Numbered from the stretch's first letter, positions 6,153-13,799 are shown. The stretch: DNA of 28,291 nucleotides from an uncultured Ruminococcus sp. (GCA_900539095.1 UQAR01000022.1:1-28291), one strand, 5' to 3'. Notes: generated from the letters alone by a model not told the origin. Made by a program: numbers and translations.

Positions 6153-6239
6153 TACCCAAATAGTATATCAGACTTTTGTAAAAAAAGCATGAACTCACGG
6201 TATACATTGATAAGTGATTTTTGTACTATTATTTGGGTA
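6153..6239. promoter_or_regulatory. Inverted 10-bp repeat between the AEC and lipoprotein genes
   Basis: TACCCAAATA (6153-6162) and its exact reverse complement TATTTGGGTA (6230-6239) are 67 bp apart. The first arm touches a TATACT -10 candidate for the leftward AEC gene. The -35 there is poor, as expected if an activator helps. It could be a pair of operator sites. No regulator gene is adjacent. Confidence 0.4.
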
Positions 6240-6290
6240 AATAAGTTGAAAAAGCAATTTGTATCTTAAATTTACGGACTGTCATATCTC

Positions 6291-6319
6291 TTGACATAAA
6301 AGTTTGAGGGGTGTATAAT
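6291..6319 (+). promoter_or_regulatory. Consensus sigma-A promoter for the lipoprotein
   Basis: TTGACA (6291-6296), 17-bp spacer, TATAAT (6314-6319): a full 12 of 12 match. The start codon is 59 bp downstream of the -10. Confidence 0.88.
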
Positions 6320-6378
6320 GTTATAGGCAATAATGCATTGAAAAAATGTAGTACATAGTCTGAAAGGAATATTTACAT

Positions 6379-7290
6379 ATGGATATAAAGAAAATATGTG
6401 CGGCTGTCTGTGCCTGCGTGATCTGCCTGTGTGCAGTCGGCTGCTCAAAGGACAATAAAGACAGCTCTTCTGCGGCGGACAGCAAGGCTGTTGTGTCGGC
6501 TGTGGACAAAACTGACAGCGAAAAGCCTGCGGACAGCAAGGCTGACGAAAGCGGCAGCGAGGACAGTCAGGTGGTGAACGAGCAGGGCGAGCTTATCACA
6601 AAGACAGCTGCGATCTTTGACGGCGATTACACACTGAAAACTACCTGCACAGAGAGCGACGGTTCAAAGCAGGAAGTAGTGAGAGCAAAAAAGGGCGGAA
6701 ACATCTATCTCAAGGTAACGTCCGATATAGGCACGAGCGGTTTTATCTCTGTTGACGGCGTAAGCTATGACTATGATAACGTAACAGGCGTTTATCACAA
6801 GTCTGACGTGACGGAGCTTGATGGCGTTATAGAAAGCATAGTAAAACAGGATCTTCCGAGAACTTATGGTCACATAAACGGCGATGAGGCGGAGAAGTAT
6901 GACATAGAGGAATACACTTATACAGGCGATACTTATATCACGGCCATAGACCTTTATTTTGACAAGGCTGACGGCAGTCTGAAAAAGTTTACGCAGACAT
7001 ATTCTGTGGAGGGTGCTGACGATACTGTTTCTGAGTATACAGTTGACGAGCTTTCAGAGGGTGCTGATGACAGCCTGTTCGACGTTTCTCAGGCAACGGG
7101 TCTTGTGGACTTTGACAGTATGTCAGAGGATCAGAGGCTTGGCTACTGTCAGGGTATTTTCAGCAAAGCAGGCGTTACTACTGACGACCTCAGCAGCGGC
7201 GGATATCAGACTGACGACCTTAAAACCATATCCTATGACGGCTTTGTGAGCCTTGTTTATACATATGGTTTCAAGTCTGTTTCGCAGTGA
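6379..7290 (+). CDS. Lipoprotein of unknown function
   Basis: 303 aa. A short positive N-terminus, hydrophobic core and lipobox LCAVGC put the lipidated cysteine at C22, so the mature protein should be anchored on the outer face of the membrane. The signal peptide is unusually Cys-rich (C7, C11, C13, C16, C18). Residues 23-70 form a Ser/Asp/Lys linker with repeated ADSKA units. The remainder (about 75-303) is acidic and beta-rich, with many Tyr/Thr/Asp alternations such as YTYTGDTYITAIDLYF; this resembles outer-surface lipid-binding or substrate-sensing folds, but I cannot name the family. AAAGGA ribosome binding site. Own consensus promoter and terminator, so monocistronic. Confidence 0.85.
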   Translation: MDIKKICAAVCACVICLCAVGCSKDNKDSSSAADSKAVVSAVDKTDSEKPADSKADESGSEDSQVVNEQGELITKTAAIFDGDYTLKTTCTESDGSKQEVVRAKKGGNIYLKVTSDIGTSGFISVDGVSYDYDNVTGVYHKSDVTELDGVIESIVKQDLPRTYGHINGDEAEKYDIEEYTYTGDTYITAIDLYFDKADGSLKKFTQTYSVEGADDTVSEYTVDELSEGADDSLFDVSQATGLVDFDSMSEDQRLGYCQGIFSKAGVTTDDLSSGGYQTDDLKTISYDGFVSLVYTYGFKSVSQ

Positions 7291-7327
7291 TAGGTAAAAT
7301 GCACAATTTCAGCGTGGAGATTTGGTG

Positions 7328-7380
7328 AAAACGCAGGGCGGAAAATGCCCTCTCCGTGCTTTACTTGTATGCGTTTTTTT
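7328..7380 (+). terminator. Terminator after the lipoprotein gene
   Basis: AAAACGCA (7328-7335) pairs with TGCGTTTT (7370-7377) and encloses a GGGC/GCCC hairpin, with T's to 7380. The -35 and -10 of the next promoter (7360-7388) overlap its 3' arm. Confidence 0.75.
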
Positions 7381-7388
7381 GGTATAAT
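7360..7388 (+). promoter_or_regulatory. Promoter of the CBS-carboxypeptidase operon
   Basis: TTTACT (7360-7365), 17-bp spacer, TATAAT (7383-7388). It is built into the 3' half of the preceding terminator. Confidence 0.65.
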
Positions 7389-7453
7389 TATAGGTGCGGT
7401 CAAATGCGACCAAAAACGTGTGCTTAACGTGTGCTTACAGAGGAACTATAAAA

Positions 7454-7909
7454 ATGAATATACTAAAGTTTTTAAAGCCTAAGGCTTGCGTGGATTATGT
7501 TTATGATGACAACACGGCAAGACAGGCTCTTGAGAAAATGAAAAATCACAGCTTTACCGCTGTGCCTGTTATCGACCGTGAGGGCAGATATGTCAAGACC
7601 CTTGCAGAGGGCGACTTTCTGTGGTTCATGCTCAATAACGGTATTCAGGATATGCGTGAGCTGGAAAAATATAAGATAAGCGAGATAACAAGACGTGTTA
7701 AGATGAAACCTGTCTATGTATACTCCACTATCGAGGACCTGATACTTCTTTCAATGGACCAGAACTTTGTTCCTGTCATTGACGACAGAGAGGTCTTTAT
7801 CGGCATCGTGACAAGAAGAGATATACTTAAATACTGTCACAATACCCTTAACGAGTATGAGGCTAAATATGGTCAGGAGGAAGAAAAAGAGGAGATAGGT
7901 GCAGTCTGA
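7454..7909 (+). CDS. CBS-domain pair protein
   Basis: 151 aa when started at ATG 7454, behind AGAGGAA; the open frame runs 60 nt further upstream, but that stretch begins at about the predicted transcription start and lacks a ribosome binding site. Two CBS motifs fill the protein: the first near residues 12-60 (NHSFTAVPVIDREGRYVKTLAEGDFL), the second near 80-130 (QNFVPVIDDREVFIGIVTRRDIL). CBS pairs (Bateman modules) usually bind adenine nucleotides and act as regulators or energy sensors. The Glu-rich tail is not part of the fold. It lies 26 nt upstream of the carboxypeptidase gene in the same operon, which suggests shared control but does not prove a link to cell wall synthesis. Confidence 0.85.
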   Translation: MNILKFLKPKACVDYVYDDNTARQALEKMKNHSFTAVPVIDREGRYVKTLAEGDFLWFMLNNGIQDMRELEKYKISEITRRVKMKPVYVYSTIEDLILLSMDQNFVPVIDDREVFIGIVTRRDILKYCHNTLNEYEAKYGQEEEKEEIGAV

Positions 7910-7935
7910 GCACTAGGAAAGGAATTGTTGTAAAA

Positions 7936-9063
7936 ATGAAGAGGACAAACAAAAAGGGCGGTGCAGCGGTAGTCGCTGTGCTTATCGTTATAATGCTGGT
8001 GGCAGTGGGTTCTGCGGCACTGGTGGTAACAGGAAGATACACCATTCAGGAGAGCAAGGTGTCTGACGCAGTTGTGAAGATAGACAACAGCTCAGAAGAA
8101 GGCTCATCTGATGAGATGTCTGAGGCGGACGATCTTTCATCAGTGGCTGAAACACCGGTAAGCAATTATCCTGTTCAGTCGGCAGGCTATAAGGATATCA
8201 GCATAAAGGGTATGTCTGCAAACACAGCGATACTTGTTGACGCTGACACAAACGAGATAGTTGCAGGCTACAATTATGAGAAGAAGATATATCCTGCGTC
8301 ACTGACAAAGATACTCACACTGCTTGTGGCAGCTGAGAACATTCATGATATGGACGCTACATACAAGTTCACAAGCGACGATATCGACCCTCTTATCGAG
8401 GACAATGCCTCAAGAGCAGGCTTTGAGGCAGGCGAAACTGTTACAATGGAAGATCTGCTTTATTCTGCTATCCTTGTGAGCGGTGCAGACGGAACAACAG
8501 GTCTTGCAAACGCAGTGGCAGGATCTGAGGAGAAGTTCGTTGAGCTTATGAACGCTAAGATTCAGGAGCTTGGTCTTACAGGTACGAACTTTGTGAACGC
8601 AAGCGGTCTGCACAACAAGAACCATTACTCAACAGCTATCGATATCGCAGTTCTCACAAAGGCTGCAATGGATAATGAAACTTGTCGCAAGGTGCTCACA
8701 ACAACAAGCTACACAACTTCAAAGACAAAGCAGCACAAAGACGGCATCGAGCTTACAAGCATCATTGCACAGAGGATAGAGGGCTATTACATTGACTGTG
8801 ACGGCGACGGCGAGGCTGACGACGGCATAAGCATCGAGGGCGGAAAGACCGGCTTTACTGACGAGGCAAAGTACACACTTTCAACTATACTTGACGACAA
8901 CGGTCACACATATATATGCGTTACAACAAAGTCTAAGGACGAGCTAAAGTCTGTAGAGGATCAGATAGCTATTTATGAAAAGTATCTGGGCACGAACGCC
9001 TCCGCTGATACAGACAGCAAGGCTGACACAGACACATCTTCTGTTTCTGATGTTGAGGACTAA
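7936..9063 (+). CDS. D-alanyl-D-alanine carboxypeptidase family protein (peptidase S11)
   Basis: 375 aa. A membrane segment at about residues 10-33 anchors it outside the cell, followed by a Ser/Glu/Asp linker to about 75. The penicillin-binding domain shows the nucleophile motif SLTK (S122, K125) and KTG (304-306). The middle motif reads SGAD (S182-D185), so Ala184 stands where most family members have the Asn of SxN. The family trims the terminal D-Ala from peptidoglycan stem peptides. An insert near 288-298 (DCDGDGEADDG) looks like a calcium-binding EF-hand loop just before KTG. The C-terminal tail is Asp/Ser/Thr-rich with ADTDSKADTD repeats, and no second membrane helix is seen. Start ATG at 7936, with AAAGG 13 nt upstream (rather far). 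Confidence 0.88.
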   Translation: MKRTNKKGGAAVVAVLIVIMLVAVGSAALVVTGRYTIQESKVSDAVVKIDNSSEEGSSDEMSEADDLSSVAETPVSNYPVQSAGYKDISIKGMSANTAILVDADTNEIVAGYNYEKKIYPASLTKILTLLVAAENIHDMDATYKFTSDDIDPLIEDNASRAGFEAGETVTMEDLLYSAILVSGADGTTGLANAVAGSEEKFVELMNAKIQELGLTGTNFVNASGLHNKNHYSTAIDIAVLTKAAMDNETCRKVLTTTSYTTSKTKQHKDGIELTSIIAQRIEGYYIDCDGDGEADDGISIEGGKTGFTDEAKYTLSTILDDNGHTYICVTTKSKDELKSVEDQIAIYEKYLGTNASADTDSKADTDTSSVSDVED

Positions 9064-9080
9064 TTAGATAGGATAAAAAT

Positions 9081-9115
9081 AAATGCGGATATCTCATGGA
9101 GGTATCCGCATTTTT
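9081..9115 (+). terminator. Terminator of the CBS-carboxypeptidase operon
   Basis: ATGCGGATA (9083-9091) pairs with TATCCGCAT (9103-9111) and runs into five T's; A's on the left make it partly bidirectional. Confidence 0.88.
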
Positions 9116-9145
9116 GTATTTGATTTTGCAAATCAGTGTAGTCAG

Positions 9146-9291
9146 TGTAGGGGCGAACAGCGTTCGCCCGTCGAAGTGATAAAGCTATCGGTTTTACTAT
9201 CCCTATGTAGCGTTTGTGTCAATTCGTGTAACATTGTATCAATTTTTATAGCGTTTTTACAAAAAGCGGGCGAACAATGTTCGCCCCTACA
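9146..9291. repeat. REPIN/MITE-like element, 146 bp
   Basis: Two 25-bp ends, 9146-9170 and 9267-9291, are inverted copies that match at 23 of 25 positions. Each end is itself palindromic (GGGCGAACA..TGTTCGCCC type). The about 96-bp middle is AT-rich, has no gene, and begins and ends in unrelated sequence. No clear target duplication is visible. Single copies occur at 16222-16246 and perhaps 18590-18616, so this is a dispersed family. Confidence 0.75.
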
Positions 9292-9313
9292 TGGATTGAC
9301 AGAATATATCATA

Positions 9314-9967
9314 TCACACAAGCTTTTGTATCACCCCTATGACCTTGGAAAGGTCATCACAGCAGGCGTGCAAAAGCTTTTTTGTTTCCTCGTCAGGCTG
9401 TGAAAGGTCGGGTATCATAACAGGCTTGCAGCCTGCAGCGTAGGCGGAGCGTATGCCGTTTGGTGAGTCCTCAAGGGCAATGCACTCGCTTGGGGATAGT
9501 CCCAGTTCTTTGGCGGCTGTCAGGTAGATATCAGGGGCAGGCTTGCCGTTTTCTATCATGTTTCCGCAAATAAGCTTGTCAAATCTGTCAATGATGTTTA
9601 TGGAGCTGAGATAAAGTGTCGTCCGCTGGAGGTCGGTGGCGGTGGCAACGGCTTTTTTCAGTCCTGCGCTGTCGAGATAGTCAAGGAGTTCATCAAGACC
9701 CTTTTTCTTTTCGATACCGTTTTGCCTGATAAACTCGTTCATAAGCTCGATACGCTTTCCACGGACTTTATAATAATCAAAATCCTCGCCGAAAATGCCT
9801 TTCAGATGTGGGATAGCATACTTCGCCGCAAGGGAACGTATGCCGAGAACGTGCTCCTTTGTCATTGGATAGCCGTAAAAATTCGCCGCCTCGCACCAAA
9901 ATCTCGTGAGCAGCTTTTCGGTATCTATCATAAGTCCATCCATATCAAATATAACGCCTTTGAGCAT
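9314..9967 (-). CDS. HAD-superfamily phosphatase, beta-phosphoglucomutase-like
   Basis: 217 aa. Motif I is FDMDG with D8 (nucleophile) and D10; motif II is the Thr of VATATD; motif III is the Lys in NGKPAPDIY; motif IV is ALEDSPNG. The helical cap inserted after motif I makes it subfamily I, like beta-phosphoglucomutase and sugar-phosphate phosphatases. The ATG at 9967 has GAAAGG upstream; an in-frame TTG 18 nt earlier overlaps that ribosome binding site and is unlikely. Cytoplasmic, single gene, own promoter (10000-10028). The 3' end of the gene encodes, on the opposite strand, a nested terminator-like hairpin (9320-9383). Substrate cannot be told from sequence. Confidence 0.88.
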   Translation of the reverse strand: MLKGVIFDMDGLMIDTEKLLTRFWCEAANFYGYPMTKEHVLGIRSLAAKYAIPHLKGIFGEDFDYYKVRGKRIELMNEFIRQNGIEKKKGLDELLDYLDSAGLKKAVATATDLQRTTLYLSSINIIDRFDKLICGNMIENGKPAPDIYLTAAKELGLSPSECIALEDSPNGIRSAYAAGCKPVMIPDLSQPDEETKKLLHACCDDLSKVIGVIQKLV

Positions 9968-9999
9968 TTTTATCACGCCTTTCAAACTTTGTATCTGTT

Positions 10000-10028
10000 A
10001 TTATATCATACTTCTGACGAGTTTTCAA
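10000..10028 (-). promoter_or_regulatory. Promoter of the HAD gene
   Basis: On the minus strand, TTGAAA (10023-10028), 17-bp spacer, TATAAT (10000-10005), 33 bp upstream of the start at 9967. Confidence 0.78.
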
Positions 10029-10109
10029 TAAAAGTGCACAAATATGGGTGGGAGAACATGCTTTCTATTGTGCATCTATATAATTCGTAATTAAAATTAT
10101 ATAATCCTA

Positions 10110-10137
10110 TTGACAAATTATTAGAATGTGGTATAAT
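10110..10137 (+). promoter_or_regulatory. Promoter of the RHH-clpB unit
   Basis: TTGACA (10110-10115), 16-bp spacer, TATAAT (10132-10137). The predicted start is near 10144, just before the dyad at 10152-10177. Confidence 0.82.
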
Positions 10138-10151
10138 AAGTACAGTGATAA

Positions 10152-10177
10152 AAGGCGACGCCATATGGGAACGCCTT
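10152..10177. promoter_or_regulatory. 26-bp dyad at the transcription start: candidate operator
   Basis: AAGGCG-3 nt-CCATATGG-3 nt-CGCCTT: 20 of 26 positions are symmetric about one centre. It starts about 8 bp downstream of the predicted transcription start and lies 22 bp before the ATG of the RHH-like gene, the place expected for an autoregulatory operator. In RNA the outer arms could also form a hairpin. Confidence 0.55.
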
Positions 10178-10198
10178 AGAGAAAGGAATGAGAGCGAA

Positions 10199-10855
10199 AT
10201 GAACAAAAGCGTGTATAGTCTGGTGCTTGCAGATGATGTGGTGGAGGCTGTTGACAGGCTTGCATATTCAATGAATACCAGTCGTTCAAATCTGATAAAT
10301 CAGATATTGGCAGAGCGTGTTCAGCTGCTCACCCCTGAAAAAAGAATGCGTGAGATATTTTCTAAAATAGAACAGCTTATGGACAGCAGGTTTCAGACCC
10401 TTAATCAGCCGTCTGACGCCATGATGTCAATAAAAAGTCCTTTGAGATATAAATATAAGCCGACCATACGATACAGCATAGAGCTGAGCCGTGATTTTCA
10501 CGGAAAGGTGGGTAGGCTGAAAGTGTCTTTCAGAACTCAGAGCACACAGCTCATTTCAATGCTTGACGGCTTTTTCAAGCTGTGGGTAAGGCTCGAAGAA
10601 AAATATCTTTCATATCTTTTCACAACGGGTGTGCCTTATGAAACGGCCGAGGGAAGATTTATAAGAGATTTTTACGCACCGCCTCAGTCGGAGCTGACCG
10701 ATGAGGATATAGCAAACGCTATCGGTGATTATATAAGCTGTATGGACAGCTGTATTCAGCTTTACTTTGACAACGCCGCAGACCCTGAAACGGCGGTAAG
10801 AAAGGTATCTGAAAACTATGAGGGATATCTTCAGAAAGGCGTTGTCGTTCTTTAA
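10199..10855 (+). CDS. Ribbon-helix-helix-like protein of unknown function
   Basis: 218 aa from ATG 10199, with AAAGGA about 11 nt upstream; an earlier in-frame GTG (10145) would place the operator dyad inside the coding sequence. Residues 1-42 (KSVYSLVLADDVVEAVDRLAYSMNTSR... then SNLINQILAERV) have the strand-helix-turn-helix pattern of MetJ/Arc/CopG DNA-binding dimers. The remaining about 175 residues carry many aromatic residues and a long amphipathic region (LIS..LDGFFKLWVRLEEKYLSYLF) and match nothing I know. It might be a ligand or oligomerisation domain. It is followed, after 65 bp and a hairpin without a T-run, by clpB, so the two are probably cotranscribed. Autoregulation through the 10152-10177 dyad is likely but inferred. 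Confidence 0.72.
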   Translation: MNKSVYSLVLADDVVEAVDRLAYSMNTSRSNLINQILAERVQLLTPEKRMREIFSKIEQLMDSRFQTLNQPSDAMMSIKSPLRYKYKPTIRYSIELSRDFHGKVGRLKVSFRTQSTQLISMLDGFFKLWVRLEEKYLSYLFTTGVPYETAEGRFIRDFYAPPQSELTDEDIANAIGDYISCMDSCIQLYFDNAADPETAVRKVSENYEGYLQKGVVVL

Positions 10856-10858
10856 GCG

Positions 10859-10880
10859 GTGGGCGGAGAGCTCCGCCTGC
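10859..10880 (+). other. Intercistronic hairpin between the RHH gene and clpB
   Basis: GTGGGCGGA (10859-10867) pairs with TCCGCCTGC (10872-10880) around a GAGC loop (two G-T pairs). There is no T-run, so it is not a terminator. It may stabilise or separate the clpB part of the mRNA. Confidence 0.55.
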
Positions 10881-10920
10881 TGTGAGCATATATCTGTATG
10901 ATAATAAGGGAGGTAATTTT

Positions 10921-13542
10921 ATGAACGCTCAGAAATTGACACAGAAATCATTGGAAGCTTTGCAGGAAGCACAGAGCATTGCCTCAAGAAATTCTAATCA
11001 GGCTGTTGACCAGCAGCACCTTATGCTGGCTTTGCTTTCACAGGAAAACGGTCTTGTGCCGCAGCTTTTTGTAAAAATGGATATAGCCCCTGAAAATATA
11101 GAGGCGGCTCTCACAAGAGCGGTCGATGATATACCTAAGGTGCAGGTAGGCGGACGTGCACAGGACTCTGTATATATTTCAAGCGACCTTGACAAGGCTT
11201 TTGCGGAGGCTGAGTCTGAGGCGGCAAGAATGAAGGACGAGTATGTTTCAGTTGAGCATCTTGTTATGGGTATCATGGACAGCCCTAACAGTGCTTTGAA
11301 GGAAATATTCAAGACTTTCGGCGTAAACAAATCAAAGTTCCTCAAGGTGCTCCAGTCAGTAAGGGGCAACGCTCAGGTAACGAGCCAGAACCCTGAGGAA
11401 ACATATGACGTGCTGAAAAAGTACGGTCAGGACCTTGTGGAGCTTGCAAGGCAGAATAAGCTCGACCCTGTTATCGGCAGGGACAGCGAGATAAGAAATG
11501 TTATAAGGATACTGTCAAGAAAGACAAAGAACAATCCTTGTCTTATCGGCGAGCCTGGCGTTGGTAAGACTGCCATTGCAGAGGGCCTTGCTCAGCGTAT
11601 CGTCAGCGGAGATGTGCCTGACAGCCTGAAAGACAGACAGGTGTTCTCTCTGGATATGGGTGCACTTATCGCAGGTGCTAAATACAGAGGCGAGTTTGAG
11701 GAAAGATTCAAGGCAGTCGTTGAGGAGATAAAGAAGTCTGAGGGCAGGATAATCCTGTTTATAGATGAGCTGCACAACATTGTCGGTGCAGGAAAGTCAG
11801 ACGGTGCAATGGACGCAGGCAACCTGCTGAAACCTATGCTTGCAAGAGGCGAGCTCCATTGTATCGGTGCAACGACCCTTAACGAGTACCGTCAGTATAT
11901 CGAAAAGGACGCCGCTCTTGAAAGACGTTTCCAGCCTGTTATGGTAGACGAGCCGACAGTTGAGGATACTATTTCAATACTTCGTGGTCTTAAAGAGAGA
12001 TACGAAGTTTTCCACGGCGTAAAAATTCAGGATCAGGCACTTATTGCGGCGGCTGTTCTGTCAAACAGATATATCACCGACAGATTTTTGCCTGATAAGG
12101 CTATCGACCTTGTGGACGAGGCTTGTGCTCTTATCAGAACGGAAATGGATTCAATGCCGACTGAGCTTGATGAGATAAGACGTAAGATACTCCAGCATGA
12201 GATAGAAGAAACTGTGCTCAAAAAGGAAACTGATAAGCTGGCAGTTGAACACCTCCATGAGGTACAAAAAGAGCTTTCTGAAATGCGTGAGCAGTTCAAT
12301 GAAATGAAAGCTAAATGGGAGAACGAGAAGTCGGCTATCTCAAAGGTTCAGAAACTCCGTGAGGATATCGAGCAGTGCTCAAAGGATATCGAGAAAGCGG
12401 AGCGTGAATATGACCTTAACAAGCTTGCTGAGCTGAAATACGGCAAAATGGCTGACCTGCAAAAACAGCTTGCCGAAGAGGAAGAAAAGGCAGAGAAGTC
12501 AAAGACCAAGAATACTCTCCTTAGAGATAAGGTAACAGAGGAAGAGATAGCAAGGATAATCTGCCGCTGGACAGGTATCCCTGTGGCAAAGCTTATGGAG
12601 GGCGAGCGTGAAAAGCTTTTGCACCTGCCTGATATCCTCCATGAAAGAGTTATCGGTCAGGACGAGGCTGTTGAGCGTGTGTCTGAGGCTATCATGAGAT
12701 CTCGTGCCGGTATCGCAAATCCAAATCAGCCGATAGGTTCGTTCCTTTTCCTCGGTCCTACTGGCGTTGGTAAAACAGAGCTTGCAAAAACTCTTGCTCA
12801 GGCTTTGTTCGATGACGAGAACAATATCGTTCGTATAGATATGTCGGAATACATGGAGAAGTTCAGCGTAAGCCGTCTGATCGGAGCTCCTCCGGGATAT
12901 GTTGGCTATGAAGAGGGCGGTCAGCTCACTGAGGCGGTAAGAAGAAAACCATACTCAGTAGTTCTCCTTGACGAGATAGAAAAGGCTCACCCTGACGTTT
13001 TCAATATTCTTTTGCAGGTGCTTGATGACGGACGTATCACAGATTCACAGGGCAGAACAGTTGACTTCAAGAACACTATCATAATCCTGACTTCAAACCT
13101 CGGCTCTCCTTATATCCTTGAGGGCATAACCCCAGAGGGAGATATCTCTCAGGAGGCAAGGGACAAGGTAGATGCTCTGCTGAAACAGCAGTTTAGACCT
13201 GAGTTCCTTAACCGTCTTGACGATATCATCTACTACAAGCCGCTTATGAAAACTGAGATATACAAGATCGTTGACCTTATGCTCGCAGAGCTTGGCAAGC
13301 GTCTTGAAGACAAGAGACTCAGTATCGAGGTAACGGACGCCGCTAAGGAGGCTATCGTAAATCAGGGTTATGACCAGAATTTCGGTGCAAGACCGCTGAA
13401 AAGATTTATCCAAAGACGTATAGAAACTCTTATCGCAAAGAAGATAATCGCAGACGAGCTTGAACCTGATTCTATCTTGCAGGTAGACTATGACAAGGAT
13501 TTCGTTGTGAACGTTATCTATAATACTGTGACGGAAGAATAA
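10921..13542 (+). CDS. clpB: ATP-dependent chaperone ClpB (disaggregase)
   Basis: 873 aa, the usual ClpB length. ClpB hexamers pull proteins out of aggregates together with DnaK. Order of domains: N domain (1-150, two Clp-N repeats), first AAA with Walker A GEPGVGKT (210-217) and FIDELHNIVGAG, then a coiled-coil middle domain (about 400-530, rich in Glu/Lys, the hallmark of ClpB over ClpC), second AAA with GPTGVGKT (612-619) and VVLLDEIEKAHPDVF, and the C-terminal domain with FGARPLKRFIQRRIE. The start at 10921 has AGGGAGG; an in-frame ATA-region extension of 13 codons is not supported. No CIRCE or CtsR-type operator is visible upstream. Transcription probably comes from the RHH promoter at 10110, which would be an unusual control for clpB. 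Confidence 0.97.
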   Translation: MNAQKLTQKSLEALQEAQSIASRNSNQAVDQQHLMLALLSQENGLVPQLFVKMDIAPENIEAALTRAVDDIPKVQVGGRAQDSVYISSDLDKAFAEAESEAARMKDEYVSVEHLVMGIMDSPNSALKEIFKTFGVNKSKFLKVLQSVRGNAQVTSQNPEETYDVLKKYGQDLVELARQNKLDPVIGRDSEIRNVIRILSRKTKNNPCLIGEPGVGKTAIAEGLAQRIVSGDVPDSLKDRQVFSLDMGALIAGAKYRGEFEERFKAVVEEIKKSEGRIILFIDELHNIVGAGKSDGAMDAGNLLKPMLARGELHCIGATTLNEYRQYIEKDAALERRFQPVMVDEPTVEDTISILRGLKERYEVFHGVKIQDQALIAAAVLSNRYITDRFLPDKAIDLVDEACALIRTEMDSMPTELDEIRRKILQHEIEETVLKKETDKLAVEHLHEVQKELSEMREQFNEMKAKWENEKSAISKVQKLREDIEQCSKDIEKAEREYDLNKLAELKYGKMADLQKQLAEEEEKAEKSKTKNTLLRDKVTEEEIARIICRWTGIPVAKLMEGEREKLLHLPDILHERVIGQDEAVERVSEAIMRSRAGIANPNQPIGSFLFLGPTGVGKTELAKTLAQALFDDENNIVRIDMSEYMEKFSVSRLIGAPPGYVGYEEGGQLTEAVRRKPYSVVLLDEIEKAHPDVFNILLQVLDDGRITDSQGRTVDFKNTIIILTSNLGSPYILEGITPEGDISQEARDKVDALLKQQFRPEFLNRLDDIIYYKPLMKTEIYKIVDLMLAELGKRLEDKRLSIEVTDAAKEAIVNQGYDQNFGARPLKRFIQRRIETLIAKKIIADELEPDSILQVDYDKDFVVNVIYNTVTEE

Positions 13543-13546
13543 ATGT

Positions 13547-13580
13547 AAAAAGGGCAGTTCTGAAAAGGGCTGTCCTTTTT
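13547..13580 (+). terminator. Terminator of clpB
   Basis: AAAAAGGGCAG (13547-13557) pairs with CTGTCCTTTTT (13570-13580) with one wobble; A- and T-runs flank the stem. Confidence 0.88.
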
Positions 13581-13596
13581 GTGTCGGTTAATAAAA

Positions 13597-13634
13597 TAGG
13601 CGATCCGCACACAATCGTTGTGCGGTATTGCCTA
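13597..13634. other. Strong imperfect hairpin after clpB
   Basis: TAGGC (13597-13601) with GCCTA (13630-13634) outside and CCGCACA (13605-13611) with TGTGCGG (13619-13625) inside, separated by a small internal loop. There is no T-run, and the clpB terminator comes first, so it is not needed as a terminator. It could be a remnant repeat unit or a protein site. Confidence 0.45.
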
Positions 13635-13725
13635 AAAGAATTATCTTGTTAATATTTTGGTAAGATATGCTGTTTGCTAACAAAAAAGCTTGGTTTATTT
13701 TGTGAATAATTCTGAGTTATTTTAC

Positions 13726-13754
13726 TTGCAAAAAGTGCGGTAATATGCTAAAAT
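13726..13754 (+). promoter_or_regulatory. Promoter of the VWA protein gene
   Basis: TTGCAA (13726-13731), 17-bp spacer, TAAAAT (13749-13754) with a TGC extended -10 just upstream. The start codon is 45 bp after the -10. Confidence 0.7.
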
Positions 13755-13799
13755 ATTAGTGTTAATGATTACGTTATAAAATAAGGGGAAAGAATTTCT

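Noticed and set aside
9722..10090. 122-aa plus-strand frame across the HAD promoter
   Set aside because: Antisense to the HAD gene and to its promoter, with no ribosome binding site and no domain.
10859..10880. Hairpin before clpB as a terminator
   Set aside because: There is no T-run after the stem.
10856..10920. CIRCE or CtsR operator for clpB
   Set aside because: No TTAGCACTC/GAGTGCTAA pair and no CtsR-type direct heptad repeat is visible here or before the RHH gene.
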